A stretch of 64,000 nt of DNA from Candidatus Cloacimonadota bacterium (lineage in GTDB: Bacteria > Muiribacteriota > UBA6191). Position numbers and translations under genes: made by a program. The notes below the pieces were generated by a model that saw only the letters and a program-made list of their open reading frames with translations, did not search any database and was not told where the DNA came from. This document shows, piece after piece, positions 53,153-63,340 of the stretch (position 1 is the first letter of the stretch; the number at the start of each line of letters is the position of its first letter). The stretch is from positions 121,774-185,773 of the forward strand of contig NVVD01000005.1 of the NCBI GenBank assembly GCA_002402105.1, read 5' to 3'.

Positions 53153-54207
53153 CCAAAATCTCCTCTAAGCATTAAAGAGTCACCTAGTGCTTTTGTTTCT
53201 AATAAGTTAAATTCTTTATCTTTTTCTAAAAAAAGCCCGTCTTTACCATTTGAAGCAAAGTATTTCATTCCAAAAAATAAGTAAAACTCATCAATTAAAT
53301 TTTCTTTTAATAAAAAACTACTGACTTCTTTTCCACCCTCAACAAATAAAGAGTCAATCCCTTTTGAATATAAATCTTGCAAAACAAGTTTCCAAATAAC
53401 AGTATAGTTTGAGTTCTTTGCAATAGTAATTTGTTCTATATTTTTTAAAAAGTCTAACCTTTTTATACAACTATAATAAAATACTTTTTTAGATTTAAAA
53501 ATTTTTAAATTTCTATCTAGCTTGGCTGTTTTATCAATAACTATAATAATTGGATCATCACCTTTTAAATGACGAACATTTAACTCAGGATTATCTTCAA
53601 TTAGAGTTGTATTACCAACCAAAATTGCTTTATGTAAAGACCTCATTTTATGCACTTCAAAACGAGATTTATCTCCTGTAATCCATTTTGATGTCCCATC
53701 TTTTCTTGCTATTTTTCCATTCAATGTTTGAGCTAACTTAACACTAATTTTAGGCCTTTTTTTTATTTGATTAATAAAAAAAACTTTATTAACCTCAATA
53801 GCTTCTTTTGATAAAAGCCCACTTTGACATTCAATACCTTCTGCTCTTAAATAGTCTAGACCACCCTGAGCTTTGGGGTTTGGGTCAAGTACAGCACAAA
53901 TAACTCTAGTAATACCAGAGTCTAAAATTGCCTTTGTACAAGGCGGAGTTTTTCCGTAATGGTTACAGGGCTCAAGACTTACATATATACTTGCACCAAC
54001 TAAACTTTCATCAGCATTTTTAATTGCATCAACCTCAGCATGGTCACTACCAAATTCCCTATGATAACCAGAAGCAATAATTTTAAAGTTTTTTACAATT
54101 ACTGCCCCAACCATAGGATTTGGTGAAACCTTTGTTTGCCCTTTTTTTGAAAGATCAATAGCAAGGGACATAGCCTCTAAATCAAGCTTTGAAAAGTTAT
54201 TTCCCAT
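53116..54207 (-). CDS. ribD: Riboflavin biosynthesis deaminase/reductase RibD
   Basis: Bifunctional: deaminates and then reduces the pyrimidine intermediate. Deaminase (1-145): SPNPMVGAVIVKNFKI, GSDHAEVDAIKNA (zinc His56, Glu58), SLEPCNHYGKTPPCTKAILD (Cys81, Cys90). Reductase (150-360): RPKISVKLAQTLNGKIARKD, STKWITGDKSRFEVHKMRSL, AILVGNTTLIEDNPELNVR, IDSLFVEGGKEVSSFLL. Length 363 is normal. Its ATG lies 11 bases inside the stop of the giant upstream protein (ATGGGAAATAA), so translation is likely coupled, and its end overlaps ribE. Confidence 0.95.
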   Translation of the reverse strand: MGNNFSKLDLEAMSLAIDLSKKGQTKVSPNPMVGAVIVKNFKIIASGYHREFGSDHAEVDAIKNADESLVGASIYVSLEPCNHYGKTPPCTKAILDSGITRVICAVLDPNPKAQGGLDYLRAEGIECQSGLLSKEAIEVNKVFFINQIKKRPKISVKLAQTLNGKIARKDGTSKWITGDKSRFEVHKMRSLHKAILVGNTTLIEDNPELNVRHLKGDDPIIIVIDKTAKLDRNLKIFKSKKVFYYSCIKRLDFLKNIEQITIAKNSNYTVIWKLVLQDLYSKGIDSLFVEGGKEVSSFLLKENLIDEFYLFFGMKYFASNGKDGLFLEKDKEFNLLETKALGDSLMLRGDFGCLQELLKSLEK

Positions 54208-57200
54208 TTTTAAAGTTAACCACTAAAGATAATGAATAAATAAGTAAATACATGGCTAGCATTAAAGCAAATAAACTCATAAAACCTGAAGATAAAATAA
54301 AAGCAATTGGATATAAGATCATAAATGAAACCATACGCAACAATACAGATTCTCTAATCACGCCCGCAAAAGGTGGAGAATAAATATAATATAGATTCAT
54401 TAGTTCTCTACCAAAGTAAGATTTAATTAAGTAGCTATCTCTAAAACCTGTAAAGGTTTTCACTAACCACGAATTTTTAGATCCAGAAGTTGCCGTAACA
54501 ATAAAACAGCCCCCTCCACCTCCGCCGCCTTCATCTTCAAAAACAACATTTTGAGCATTTGTAACATTGTCAACTTGTGCTGGACTATTCGTGCTTGAAG
54601 TACTTCTTCTTACAAAAACTTCTACATCATCTGGCAATGATTGTTGGCTTAAGTTATCTTTAATTTTTAATTGAAATTTATAATTTCCTTCTTGATCTGG
54701 AAAAAAGAATGGACTCTTTGTTCTTGGATTATGTAATTCAACAATAGGACCACTTTCTTGATTCCATATATATTGAAAATTGGCATTTTGAGCAAACGAA
54801 GAACCACCATCTAAAACAACTCTTTTATTAAAACCCTCTACATTAAAATCAAAACCTGCGCTTGCTTGAGGAGAAGATTGATTTTCAGTACTAATCACCA
54901 TTACAAATTTATCTGATAAACTAAAATATTTACCATCAAAACTTCTAACCTTATACTCATAATAACCCGGTGAAAAAAAGCCCGAAGGAGTACAACCTAA
55001 TGCTCCTCCCGTTGTTATTAAAGCAGCTGGACCACTTTCTTGTACCCATTCACATTGCACATTTATTGAGCTGCACTTTTTAAATAATGAAGGGTTTTTA
55101 CTTAAGGCACCAAATGTTACTATCTTACTTTTCCCTAAGCTCGTTAAATTAAAATAATCATCATCAAAACATTTAGGTTCAGGTAACTCTAAACCCTGTC
55201 TTCCACTACTAGAAAATGTTTTTGTAACAATACTATCACCTGCATCAATTAGCGGAATAAAACCATTTGAACTACCATGTTTTGAAAAGTCATTAGCTAT
55301 AATAGTAATAATTGTTGGTAAAGAGCTTATCACTCTACCACTTACTTCTTTTACTCTATAAACCATTTCAAAGCTATAAATACCTATTTCATTTGGAACA
55401 AACTCTACCAAACTACAATTTCTTGTTAAAGGTTTCAACACACTTGTTAAGCCTTCTATTTGAGTCCATTGATAGCTTAATATTACACTAGTACTTAAAC
55501 AATTATTTTCTGCTGGCAATAAAGTCTCAGGTAAAATGCTTAAATTTGTATCTGTACTCGAACCTAAACCAGAAATTTTAAGCTTATGATTAATAGGCGC
55601 TTTGTAAATACTATCTTCTGATAAGTTATCAATCGTTTGAATCGATTTACTAATTGACTTATTTAAATTACTTACACTTAACCGTGAAATAGACTGAGAT
55701 AAATCAGAAGTTACGCTTCTTGGACCCCCCTCTATACTTGGTTTAGCTAAAGTTATTTTTTGATTTGATTTTCTTACCAAAATCTTAATACAACTTGGCT
55801 CGCTTCTTAAGCCTTTTCCTTGGGCTTCAACGACTAAATTTATCCCATATAAACCGGGCTCTGTATATTTAACTCTTGGGTTAACTCTATTTAAAGTTGA
55901 TTCATTTACATTGATAAATGGACTTGCTGTTTGTGTAGAAAATACATTGGCTTTACATTTTATATCTGATAAAGAACATTCTACTCTACAACGGTTTGCC
56001 ACATTTAAACTATTATTGTTAATAGGGGTCCAATAAAAGTTTAATCCTTTACCAAGAGTTTCTGCTGAAGATAAATCTCCTGATAATTGAAACTCTGAAT
56101 CTACTGTAACAACTCGATCAAATCCTGCTTGTGCCATAGGAAATCTATCATTATCACTATTTACATATATTGTAACTTGATCTCTACCAACCGCTCCAAA
56201 ATCGTCTGTTACAATCAATTCAAAAATATACTTACCAGTACTTCTTGTTACAAAACTTGTAAAAGAGCTTGTTTCTGTTTTTATACCAAGTTGAGAAGAA
56301 ACTAATTTTTGCTCCTCTAAAGATGGTCCACTGATTTGAATCCAGCGATATGCTAATAAATCTTCATTTGCATCATATGTACCTCTACCATCTAAAAGTA
56401 CTAAAAAGTTAACCGTCCCTACTTTTGAAACTCCAGCGTTTGATTCAGGGGCTAAGTTTTTTACACGATATAAAACCGTATCTTTTTGAGTTACAACTCC
56501 ACGATTTGTTATGATTCTAAGAGATGCTACATAATCACCAGATCTCTTAGCATTAAAAAATGTTTTTTCTTGATTGGATTGATCTACAAGTGGAGAAGTA
56601 ATTGTTAAAACTGTACTTGTTGGAATTGACTCTAACTCCCATAAATATGTTAGTTGCTCTTTTGTAAAGCCATTTTTAATCGTCTTACTTGCGTCTAATA
56701 CGATTACACCTGGACTTGCATTAATAATATCATCCCCAGCATTTGGAATTGGTAATTGATCAAATGAATTATACATATCAAAAGCACAGGGAGTCGCATC
56801 ATTTGGATCTCTATTTAAAACACAAAGTCTAAACTCTTCAATATTATTTACACCATCATCGTCAAAATCTAATAAAGCATCATTTGGATCAAATTTATCT
56901 AAATCTGGATAATTTGGAGATTCTTCTAAAGAGTCTGGTAAACCATCTGAATCTGAATCTAAATCTAGATCTCCTTCTCCATCTAAATCTTGAAGAATTA
57001 AATTTTTTGAGGGAGTTTTAAATTTTAAACTCTTAGTTTCTAAAAGAGGGTTTATACCATTTCCTAAACGATCTTCAACATAAATAGCTACTATATACTC
57101 TGTGCCCCCACATAACGTGGTTTTTTGAAAGCTAATTGGAGGAGCATTTTGCCCTTGATTTAGAACTCCACAAAATTCACTATTTTCTATTCCAAAATCA

Positions 57201-60200
57201 ATTACATGGTTTTTTTTATAGGTACCACTTGTTGCTTTTATTTGTTCTGTTATAACTCCGATATAATTACCACCAACTAAAGCTAAAACTGATACATAGC
57301 CAATTGCTTCTTCATTAGTTTCAAATGAAAATTTCGCTTTATTTATATCAATATTAGTTGTTAAAGGGTTTGTAATTAGTGGAGCCGTGGTATCTACTAT
57401 AACAATAAACTTTAAAGCTTTTTCATCTAATGTTTTGTTTCCGTATTGATCAACAGCATGCACTACAAAACGATTAACCCCTTCTATTAGGTTAGTTGCT
57501 ATAAATTCCCAACGAGTTAAACTATTAGATAAAGCATCTGTTGATTGTTCTGAACTTTGATTATCTAAATTTTGAACAATTAATCTAGAAAACTCCTCTT
57601 TATTTCCACTTAGTTTAATAGTTTTTGCAGAAAAAGAAAAGCCAGATATTTCATCGTCTAATATAGGAGTAATAGGAGGTACAACATCTACTTCGACATT
57701 ATTGCCAACAATATCATTTATTAAGCCCTCTTTAAAAGTTATAGACTCTTTGTTTAGCTCTTGAGAAGATATATCACTAGCAACTTCAGACAAACCTTTA
57801 AATGGAAACGAACCATCATCAAAATACTTCACCTTATGAACTAATTTACTAATATTACCTAATAAATTTATATCTATTTGTACATTATCAGAGTTCTGAA
57901 TAAAAGCGGTAGTCTGAGCTTGCTCATTTAAAGCCTGAACTTCTGCTAGCTTTTCATCTCCTACTTTTAAAGGCAATACTAGTTTGATTTGAGCAATCTT
58001 ATCATAAGCACTTTTTGAAGCTGATGGAATATCTATAGTATAAACAACTAATAAGCCTAAGCGATTTCTAGCCTCCTGCAAAACTGTTTTTTGATCTCTT
58101 AAATCTTGCTTTTTAATAATTAGTTTAACTCTAGTAGCTACTCCCAAGCCGTTTAAAGAAGCATAGGATATATCTGAAAATAGCGCTTGATTAAACACAG
58201 CTGCATTTTCTCCCACTGCCCCAACTACTGCCCCCACATAGCGTCCATCATTTGTAAGCTTTGTTATGCTTGTTGTAGCTAATAAAACATCTGAATTTAC
58301 ATTAAACTTTCCGTCTGGTTCTCCGGGTTTCCAGTTGGGAGAATTTGGTAATACATCTAAAGTTGATTGATCTAAATAAAGCTTAATTGAATTTGGAGCA
58401 ACTGGTTGAACCAATGCAGTTTCTCCATCGCCACCTTCTCCTGATAGTAATAAACTCATAATAGGGCCTGTAAAAAAGACTCTTAAGTTATCTAAAGTTA
58501 CGTCTTCTCTATAGCCTCCAATAATACTTATTCCCATTCCTTCAATATTAGTCGTTTGTATTCCTATAGTTTGAGTAGTAATAGATAAAGAACTTGCTCC
58601 CCCAACAAATAGTTTTCTTGTCTCTAAAATAGCTAAAATATCTGGTTGCTCTAATCTATAAACAGCTTGACTCGTTGTATTACTACTTTTTATTAAAGAA
58701 CCATTAAAATAGTTATAAATAGCTTTATTAGCCCAATTAACAGATACAGTAGCTTTGTTAATAATACCTGTTCCTATTTTTATTCTTTGAATATGAGGGT
58801 ATTCATACTTAAACCTTTTACTATAGGTTTTATTTACAAATGAGCCAACTCTATCTGGATTTTCAAATTTACCCTGAATTGTAATAACGCCTTCTAATAA
58901 AGCATTTGAAGTAAATTGAGAAAAGTTTCTTGGAACTAAATCAAAAATAAAGTAATTATTTATATCATTAGCAGGGGGAGTCGCTATACAAAGCTCATTG
59001 CTAGCTGGCTGGCTACCACCTCTTGATACATAATAATCCATATACCCATCTAAATTTACATCCATAAAGTTTATATGTTGATTCAAGCCATCTACACTTG
59101 TTCCGCAATTTAGTGAAACTAAAGAACCACCTGTAGATTTTTGTTTGTCTAGCTGAATATCATAAAAATAAGCCCTATTTTTATTCAAAATAGCTAAATC
59201 TTGAAATGCATCATTATTAAAGTCAATAATTTGCCCACTAACCCCATCTCCTTTTGACATTTCAGAATCTGGCGGTAAATCACTCGCTTTTACTTCTGTA
59301 AAAGCAGAGCCTTTAAAGGTGTATAGCTTATTTATTTGATCTGTATTATTTGTCCCAGAAGTTACTGCCCCTGAATCTTCAACAGATGTATTTATATAAT
59401 AAATATCCTCTAATGTATCGTTATTTAAATCTCCGATTATAACATCTCTATTTTCTACAGAATCTGCACTATTTGTTGGGTTTAAACCTGCTAACTCACC
59501 ATCTGACTCTGCACCTGATACATGAAACATAGTTGAAACATTATTTATAGTTCCTTCTTCAAGCTGCTTTGATACAAATAGTCTTTCAGGTCCTCTATTA
59601 TTTAAAATAAATAAATCACTCTTTCTATCATTTCCTAAAGAAAATACTTTTGCTTGTACACCTAAAAAATAGTTTGTAGAATTTGCTAGAGCTGAACGAT
59701 TTGCAATTTCTCTGGAAGAGGTCGTAAATGAAGAGGAAGGTTTCTTGAGCTTATACCCATCTAATGGACGAGTTGTTGCTTCAAAGTTTCTTGAGCCTAA
59801 CATTAAAAAGGATTCATTATTTGTAGCTTTACTTTCATTAAAACGATTTAAAAGATAGAAATCTTTTCGACCATCTGAATTAAAGTCCCCAATTGTAAAT
59901 GTAACACCGTTACCCGTATCATTTTCTACATAATCTAACCCTGTATTCGGGTTTAACCCTGCTTTTCTTTTTAACTTTTTCAATTCATAAAAGTAGGAGT
60001 TTCCCTCATCTTCGCCACGTTTCATTTGAGTAAGTTCAATTACATTTTTAGCGATTAATGATTTTAATCGAAACCTCTTAAAAAAGCTCTGATTTGATAA
60101 GGTAACTGAGGTTTTAAAAACATCTAATAAAACAGCCCCTCTTACAGTATCATCTTCTGAATTTAAAGCTAATAGTTTTGAAAAATCCATTCCTTCTCTT

Positions 60201-63200
60201 CTATCAATAAAGGTAGGACTAGATTTTAATTTTCCCGAAACTGGAGTTATTCTAAAGTAAAAGTTATCCGGATCTATTAAATTATAAGTTGCATCTGTTA
60301 AATCTAAATCTCTATTAAAATGAGTTTTTAAAGTAAAAGATAGAGTCACTTGGCTCTTTGTAACAGTATCAATTAATACTCTTGTCACTAATTTAAAACC
60401 TTCTGGAGTCTTATTAAATATAGATACTAAATCATTTCTTGCAGAATTTGTTTTTGTAGTGAAATCAAAGCTATCATTTTGATATTCTACAATTTGATCT
60501 TCTTTTAATTTACCCTTATGAATAACTTTAAACCCTAGTTTAGTGAAGTCATAGTCATTATTAAAAGGAGGTAAAGCACCATTAATATTAGATAAAAGAG
60601 CCACATTTGATTGACCATTACTAGACTCTAACTCTTGAACTTCTACTGTATATAGCTTACCCGTTGTAGTAGAAAGTCTATCAACAGAAGTTTCAAAAAG
60701 CTCTAATAAATCACCTGTGTTTACATTAAGGTCTGTAAATCTTAATTTATCTGAAAACATTCTAGTTTCACTAAATACTCGTGGAGCAGTTTGATCTCCA
60801 TTTGTATCTAAAGCACTAGTAGACATAAACTCATAAGCTGTACTCGTCACTCTTGGAGCACTAGCAAAATATGCTTCTGTATCAACATCTCCAACAGCAC
60901 AAGCCAAAACTGGTACAGCTGTGTTACAGCTAGCCTCAAGCTCTGTAAAAAACCCTGGTAAGGGATCGTTGGCTAGAGTTAAAATAGCTCTTCTTCCTTC
61001 TTGTAGTTTTTCAATTCTTGTTATTTGTCTTTTTGTTTTATAATTACTTGTAAACACTAAATAATGACCAACTTGAACGTGTCTTGGCAATCTATTAAAT
61101 ACAGTAACCTTATTTCTTTTTTCACCAACATTAACATATGGGTTTGCTGATAATCCATAAAAAATAGGACGATACTCAAGATTTAAAAGGGGTTGATTTG
61201 TAAGAGCCAAATTCGGGTCTTGAATCTGAATTTTATGTTTGGATAAATTTGTAAAAACATCTGCTCCAGCTAAAAACTCTATTAAATTTAAATTTATCAC
61301 ACTATTATCTGACGATAAAAATACGCTAATTTGAGGAGGAACAGGAGACCTATCATTATCTGTAATCATTATTCCAAGAGTTGTATCAAATTGTCTTACT
61401 CTTGGATCATCAATAGCAAACTCTTCAAAAATTTGAATTGGACCATCAAAAGTATTTTTTTCAGATAGTCTTCCAAACATTGACCTAGTTTGATAAGGAA
61501 AGTCTATATTTTTTAAGTCACTTACTTCTGAAGGAAAAGCATCTACAACTAAAATTGTTGAACTTTTAATATCTATAATTTGCAATCTACCCGATGGTCT
61601 GGTTATCGTTGGATTTGCTCCTAATATTCCTTTTCCAAATTGTGAACGGTTAGGATCAACCGCAGAAGTTTGATCTGACGAAAAACTGTTTGTTCCTGTT
61701 CCGTCAAGAGATGGGTCTAACACTATTTGATCATTAGCTTTAAATTGGGAACTGCCTGCAAATTCAGTAGCATCAAAAGCAGAGGGAGGTAAACCAAAGT
61801 TAGCTGTTTTATCTTCAAAAAACCTTTGTGTCCTAGCACTAATACTTCTTCTTATTACTTCATAGGGCAGGTTTTCTCCTATATTTGTAACTAAGTCTGC
61901 TCCATTTAAAAAGACGACCCCTTCATCACTAATAGACTCTACAGTATATACATTACAAGCATCTTTACCATAAACTTTACCCGGTTGCTTTGGGCAGGCT
62001 AACTTAACATCAACAATCTGAACCTGATCGCCTGGTTGAAGATTTTCTCCTCTTAGATCAACAGCTCCATCTTTTAGAAATTTTTGAAAAACAATTTCTC
62101 CATTTTTTCTACGCACTCTTGTATCAAAGGTATTTTCTAATAATTGAAGAGTACCATTTTCATCCGGTAATCTAGGAATCGGACTAACGTTTAAATTATT
62201 TTTTGTTACCCTACCCAAAATATTAACTAAAGTTTCTTTGATTGTACCACCCTGTGATCGAAACATAATCAATTGATCACCCGAAGATATCTGACTCTCA
62301 GTTAGTGATGTTGTAAAACTTGTGGATGTTTCATACAATAAAGGATCAAAAACTGGTCCAGAAACTCTATTAAAACTATTTTCAAAAATACCTAAATCCT
62401 CTAGATTAGATAAACTATCCTGTACAATTTTATAACGATTTACAATAGAGTTTTCATTAAAGTTTTCATCTTCTAAAGATAGCCTTAAGCTTGTTTCACT
62501 TAAAACATCTAAAATAACTAATCTTTGATTTTTACTTTGATTGAGCTCAATATACATACCTGGTGTAACTCTTGGTATTTGACTAATAAATCTTTGAGAA
62601 CTATCTATAAAAATTTTATTTGTATCAAAAGGAGTATTTACAGGTAATGTAGCTACATTCAACACTTCAACAAAAGCCTCATTTGCTAAAAATCCCGAAA
62701 CTTCTTTAGTATGAAATGAATAACCTTGCTCATTTAATAAGTTTGCTTGCTCTATAACACTTTTTTCACTAAATGGATCGTATTTTCTTGTTGGAGAAAA
62801 TAAATCATTGATAAACAATCGATTAAGACCATCATTTACCACATATAAATCTAAATCACCATCTTCATCAAAATCTACCCAATTTGCATATTTAGATGAG
62901 CCAACCCCATCTTTTAACCTATTCAAGTTTGGAAAGCTTGTATGCGTTAACTTCGTAAAGCTAAGAGCTCTGTCATCACTTACATCAATTGTATTTTTTG
63001 TTCTTTCTGTTGCTCCAAAACCTTTACAAACCGTATTTGGAGAAAAGTGTCCACAATAATTGTTTAAAAAAAACTCATTTGGAGCACCATCATTTACAAT
63101 ATATACATCTAAGTCACCATCTAAATCAAAATCTCCCCAAGCTGTATGGACACTATTTTGTCCTATAGGTAATACGATGGATTGACCCGAAAATTTTTGA

Positions 63201-63289
63201 TACTCAATAGCTATTAAATTAGAATTTAAAACTACAAATAAAAGCAATAAATAGTCTAGTTTTATTATTTTTTTTATGGCCAAACACAT
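54197..63289 (-). CDS. Giant 3030-residue surface protein with FG-GAP, calcium-binding and PKD-like repeats and a CFI-box C-terminus
   Basis: Signal peptide (1-27) then FG-GAP/VCBS units with calcium-loop cores: GDFDLDGDLDVYIVNDG (~52), VDFDEDGDLDLYVVNDG (~138), IGDFNSDGRKDFYLLN, IGDLNNDTLEDIYYIN, IDFNNDAFQDLAIL, MDVNLDGYMDYYVSRG. Further on are beta-rich domains of unknown type, a cadherin-like loop GVNRFVVHAVDQYGNKT, thrombospondin-type-3-like Asp repeats (DLDGEGDLDLDSDSDGLPD, DFDDDGVNNIEEF) and several PKD-like domains (RWIQISGPS, YIWNQESGP). The end is a Gly run and CFIVTATSG at about 2928, then a hydrophobic tail with membrane helices: the CFI-box C-terminal sorting-type signal. It is probably anchored or processed at the envelope. 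It overlaps ribD by 11 bases. Start MCLAIKKI is conventional; alternatives in the leader are possible. Confidence 0.85.
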   Translation of the reverse strand: MCLAIKKIIKLDYLLLLFVVLNSNLIAIEYQKFSGQSIVLPIGQNSVHTAWGDFDLDGDLDVYIVNDGAPNEFFLNNYCGHFSPNTVCKGFGATERTKNTIDVSDDRALSFTKLTHTSFPNLNRLKDGVGSSKYANWVDFDEDGDLDLYVVNDGLNRLFINDLFSPTRKYDPFSEKSVIEQANLLNEQGYSFHTKEVSGFLANEAFVEVLNVATLPVNTPFDTNKIFIDSSQRFISQIPRVTPGMYIELNQSKNQRLVILDVLSETSLRLSLEDENFNENSIVNRYKIVQDSLSNLEDLGIFENSFNRVSGPVFDPLLYETSTSFTTSLTESQISSGDQLIMFRSQGGTIKETLVNILGRVTKNNLNVSPIPRLPDENGTLQLLENTFDTRVRRKNGEIVFQKFLKDGAVDLRGENLQPGDQVQIVDVKLACPKQPGKVYGKDACNVYTVESISDEGVVFLNGADLVTNIGENLPYEVIRRSISARTQRFFEDKTANFGLPPSAFDATEFAGSSQFKANDQIVLDPSLDGTGTNSFSSDQTSAVDPNRSQFGKGILGANPTITRPSGRLQIIDIKSSTILVVDAFPSEVSDLKNIDFPYQTRSMFGRLSEKNTFDGPIQIFEEFAIDDPRVRQFDTTLGIMITDNDRSPVPPQISVFLSSDNSVINLNLIEFLAGADVFTNLSKHKIQIQDPNLALTNQPLLNLEYRPIFYGLSANPYVNVGEKRNKVTVFNRLPRHVQVGHYLVFTSNYKTKRQITRIEKLQEGRRAILTLANDPLPGFFTELEASCNTAVPVLACAVGDVDTEAYFASAPRVTSTAYEFMSTSALDTNGDQTAPRVFSETRMFSDKLRFTDLNVNTGDLLELFETSVDRLSTTTGKLYTVEVQELESSNGQSNVALLSNINGALPPFNNDYDFTKLGFKVIHKGKLKEDQIVEYQNDSFDFTTKTNSARNDLVSIFNKTPEGFKLVTRVLIDTVTKSQVTLSFTLKTHFNRDLDLTDATYNLIDPDNFYFRITPVSGKLKSSPTFIDRREGMDFSKLLALNSEDDTVRGAVLLDVFKTSVTLSNQSFFKRFRLKSLIAKNVIELTQMKRGEDEGNSYFYELKKLKRKAGLNPNTGLDYVENDTGNGVTFTIGDFNSDGRKDFYLLNRFNESKATNNESFLMLGSRNFEATTRPLDGYKLKKPSSSFTTSSREIANRSALANSTNYFLGVQAKVFSLGNDRKSDLFILNNRGPERLFVSKQLEEGTINNVSTMFHVSGAESDGELAGLNPTNSADSVENRDVIIGDLNNDTLEDIYYINTSVEDSGAVTSGTNNTDQINKLYTFKGSAFTEVKASDLPPDSEMSKGDGVSGQIIDFNNDAFQDLAILNKNRAYFYDIQLDKQKSTGGSLVSLNCGTSVDGLNQHINFMDVNLDGYMDYYVSRGGSQPASNELCIATPPANDINNYFIFDLVPRNFSQFTSNALLEGVITIQGKFENPDRVGSFVNKTYSKRFKYEYPHIQRIKIGTGIINKATVSVNWANKAIYNYFNGSLIKSSNTTSQAVYRLEQPDILAILETRKLFVGGASSLSITTQTIGIQTTNIEGMGISIIGGYREDVTLDNLRVFFTGPIMSLLLSGEGGDGETALVQPVAPNSIKLYLDQSTLDVLPNSPNWKPGEPDGKFNVNSDVLLATTSITKLTNDGRYVGAVVGAVGENAAVFNQALFSDISYASLNGLGVATRVKLIIKKQDLRDQKTVLQEARNRLGLLVVYTIDIPSASKSAYDKIAQIKLVLPLKVGDEKLAEVQALNEQAQTTAFIQNSDNVQIDINLLGNISKLVHKVKYFDDGSFPFKGLSEVASDISSQELNKESITFKEGLINDIVGNNVEVDVVPPITPILDDEISGFSFSAKTIKLSGNKEEFSRLIVQNLDNQSSEQSTDALSNSLTRWEFIATNLIEGVNRFVVHAVDQYGNKTLDEKALKFIVIVDTTAPLITNPLTTNIDINKAKFSFETNEEAIGYVSVLALVGGNYIGVITEQIKATSGTYKKNHVIDFGIENSEFCGVLNQGQNAPPISFQKTTLCGGTEYIVAIYVEDRLGNGINPLLETKSLKFKTPSKNLILQDLDGEGDLDLDSDSDGLPDSLEESPNYPDLDKFDPNDALLDFDDDGVNNIEEFRLCVLNRDPNDATPCAFDMYNSFDQLPIPNAGDDIINASPGVIVLDASKTIKNGFTKEQLTYLWELESIPTSTVLTITSPLVDQSNQEKTFFNAKRSGDYVASLRIITNRGVVTQKDTVLYRVKNLAPESNAGVSKVGTVNFLVLLDGRGTYDANEDLLAYRWIQISGPSLEEQKLVSSQLGIKTETSSFTSFVTRSTGKYIFELIVTDDFGAVGRDQVTIYVNSDNDRFPMAQAGFDRVVTVDSEFQLSGDLSSAETLGKGLNFYWTPINNNSLNVANRCRVECSLSDIKCKANVFSTQTASPFINVNESTLNRVNPRVKYTEPGLYGINLVVEAQGKGLRSEPSCIKILVRKSNQKITLAKPSIEGGPRSVTSDLSQSISRLSVSNLNKSISKSIQTIDNLSEDSIYKAPINHKLKISGLGSSTDTNLSILPETLLPAENNCLSTSVILSYQWTQIEGLTSVLKPLTRNCSLVEFVPNEIGIYSFEMVYRVKEVSGRVISSLPTIITIIANDFSKHGSSNGFIPLIDAGDSIVTKTFSSSGRQGLELPEPKCFDDDYFNLTSLGKSKIVTFGALSKNPSLFKKCSSINVQCEWVQESGPAALITTGGALGCTPSGFFSPGYYEYKVRSFDGKYFSLSDKFVMVISTENQSSPQASAGFDFNVEGFNKRVVLDGGSSFAQNANFQYIWNQESGPIVELHNPRTKSPFFFPDQEGNYKFQLKIKDNLSQQSLPDDVEVFVRRSTSSTNSPAQVDNVTNAQNVVFEDEGGGGGGGCFIVTATSGSKNSWLVKTFTGFRDSYLIKSYFGRELMNLYYIYSPPFAGVIRESVLLRMVSFMILYPIAFILSSGFMSLFALMLAMYLLIYSLSLVVNFKNGK

Positions 63290-63340
63290 TTGTTTTTCCC
63301 TTTTGAACTTATGTTCATATCTTTCAAAGTCTGCTCATTA

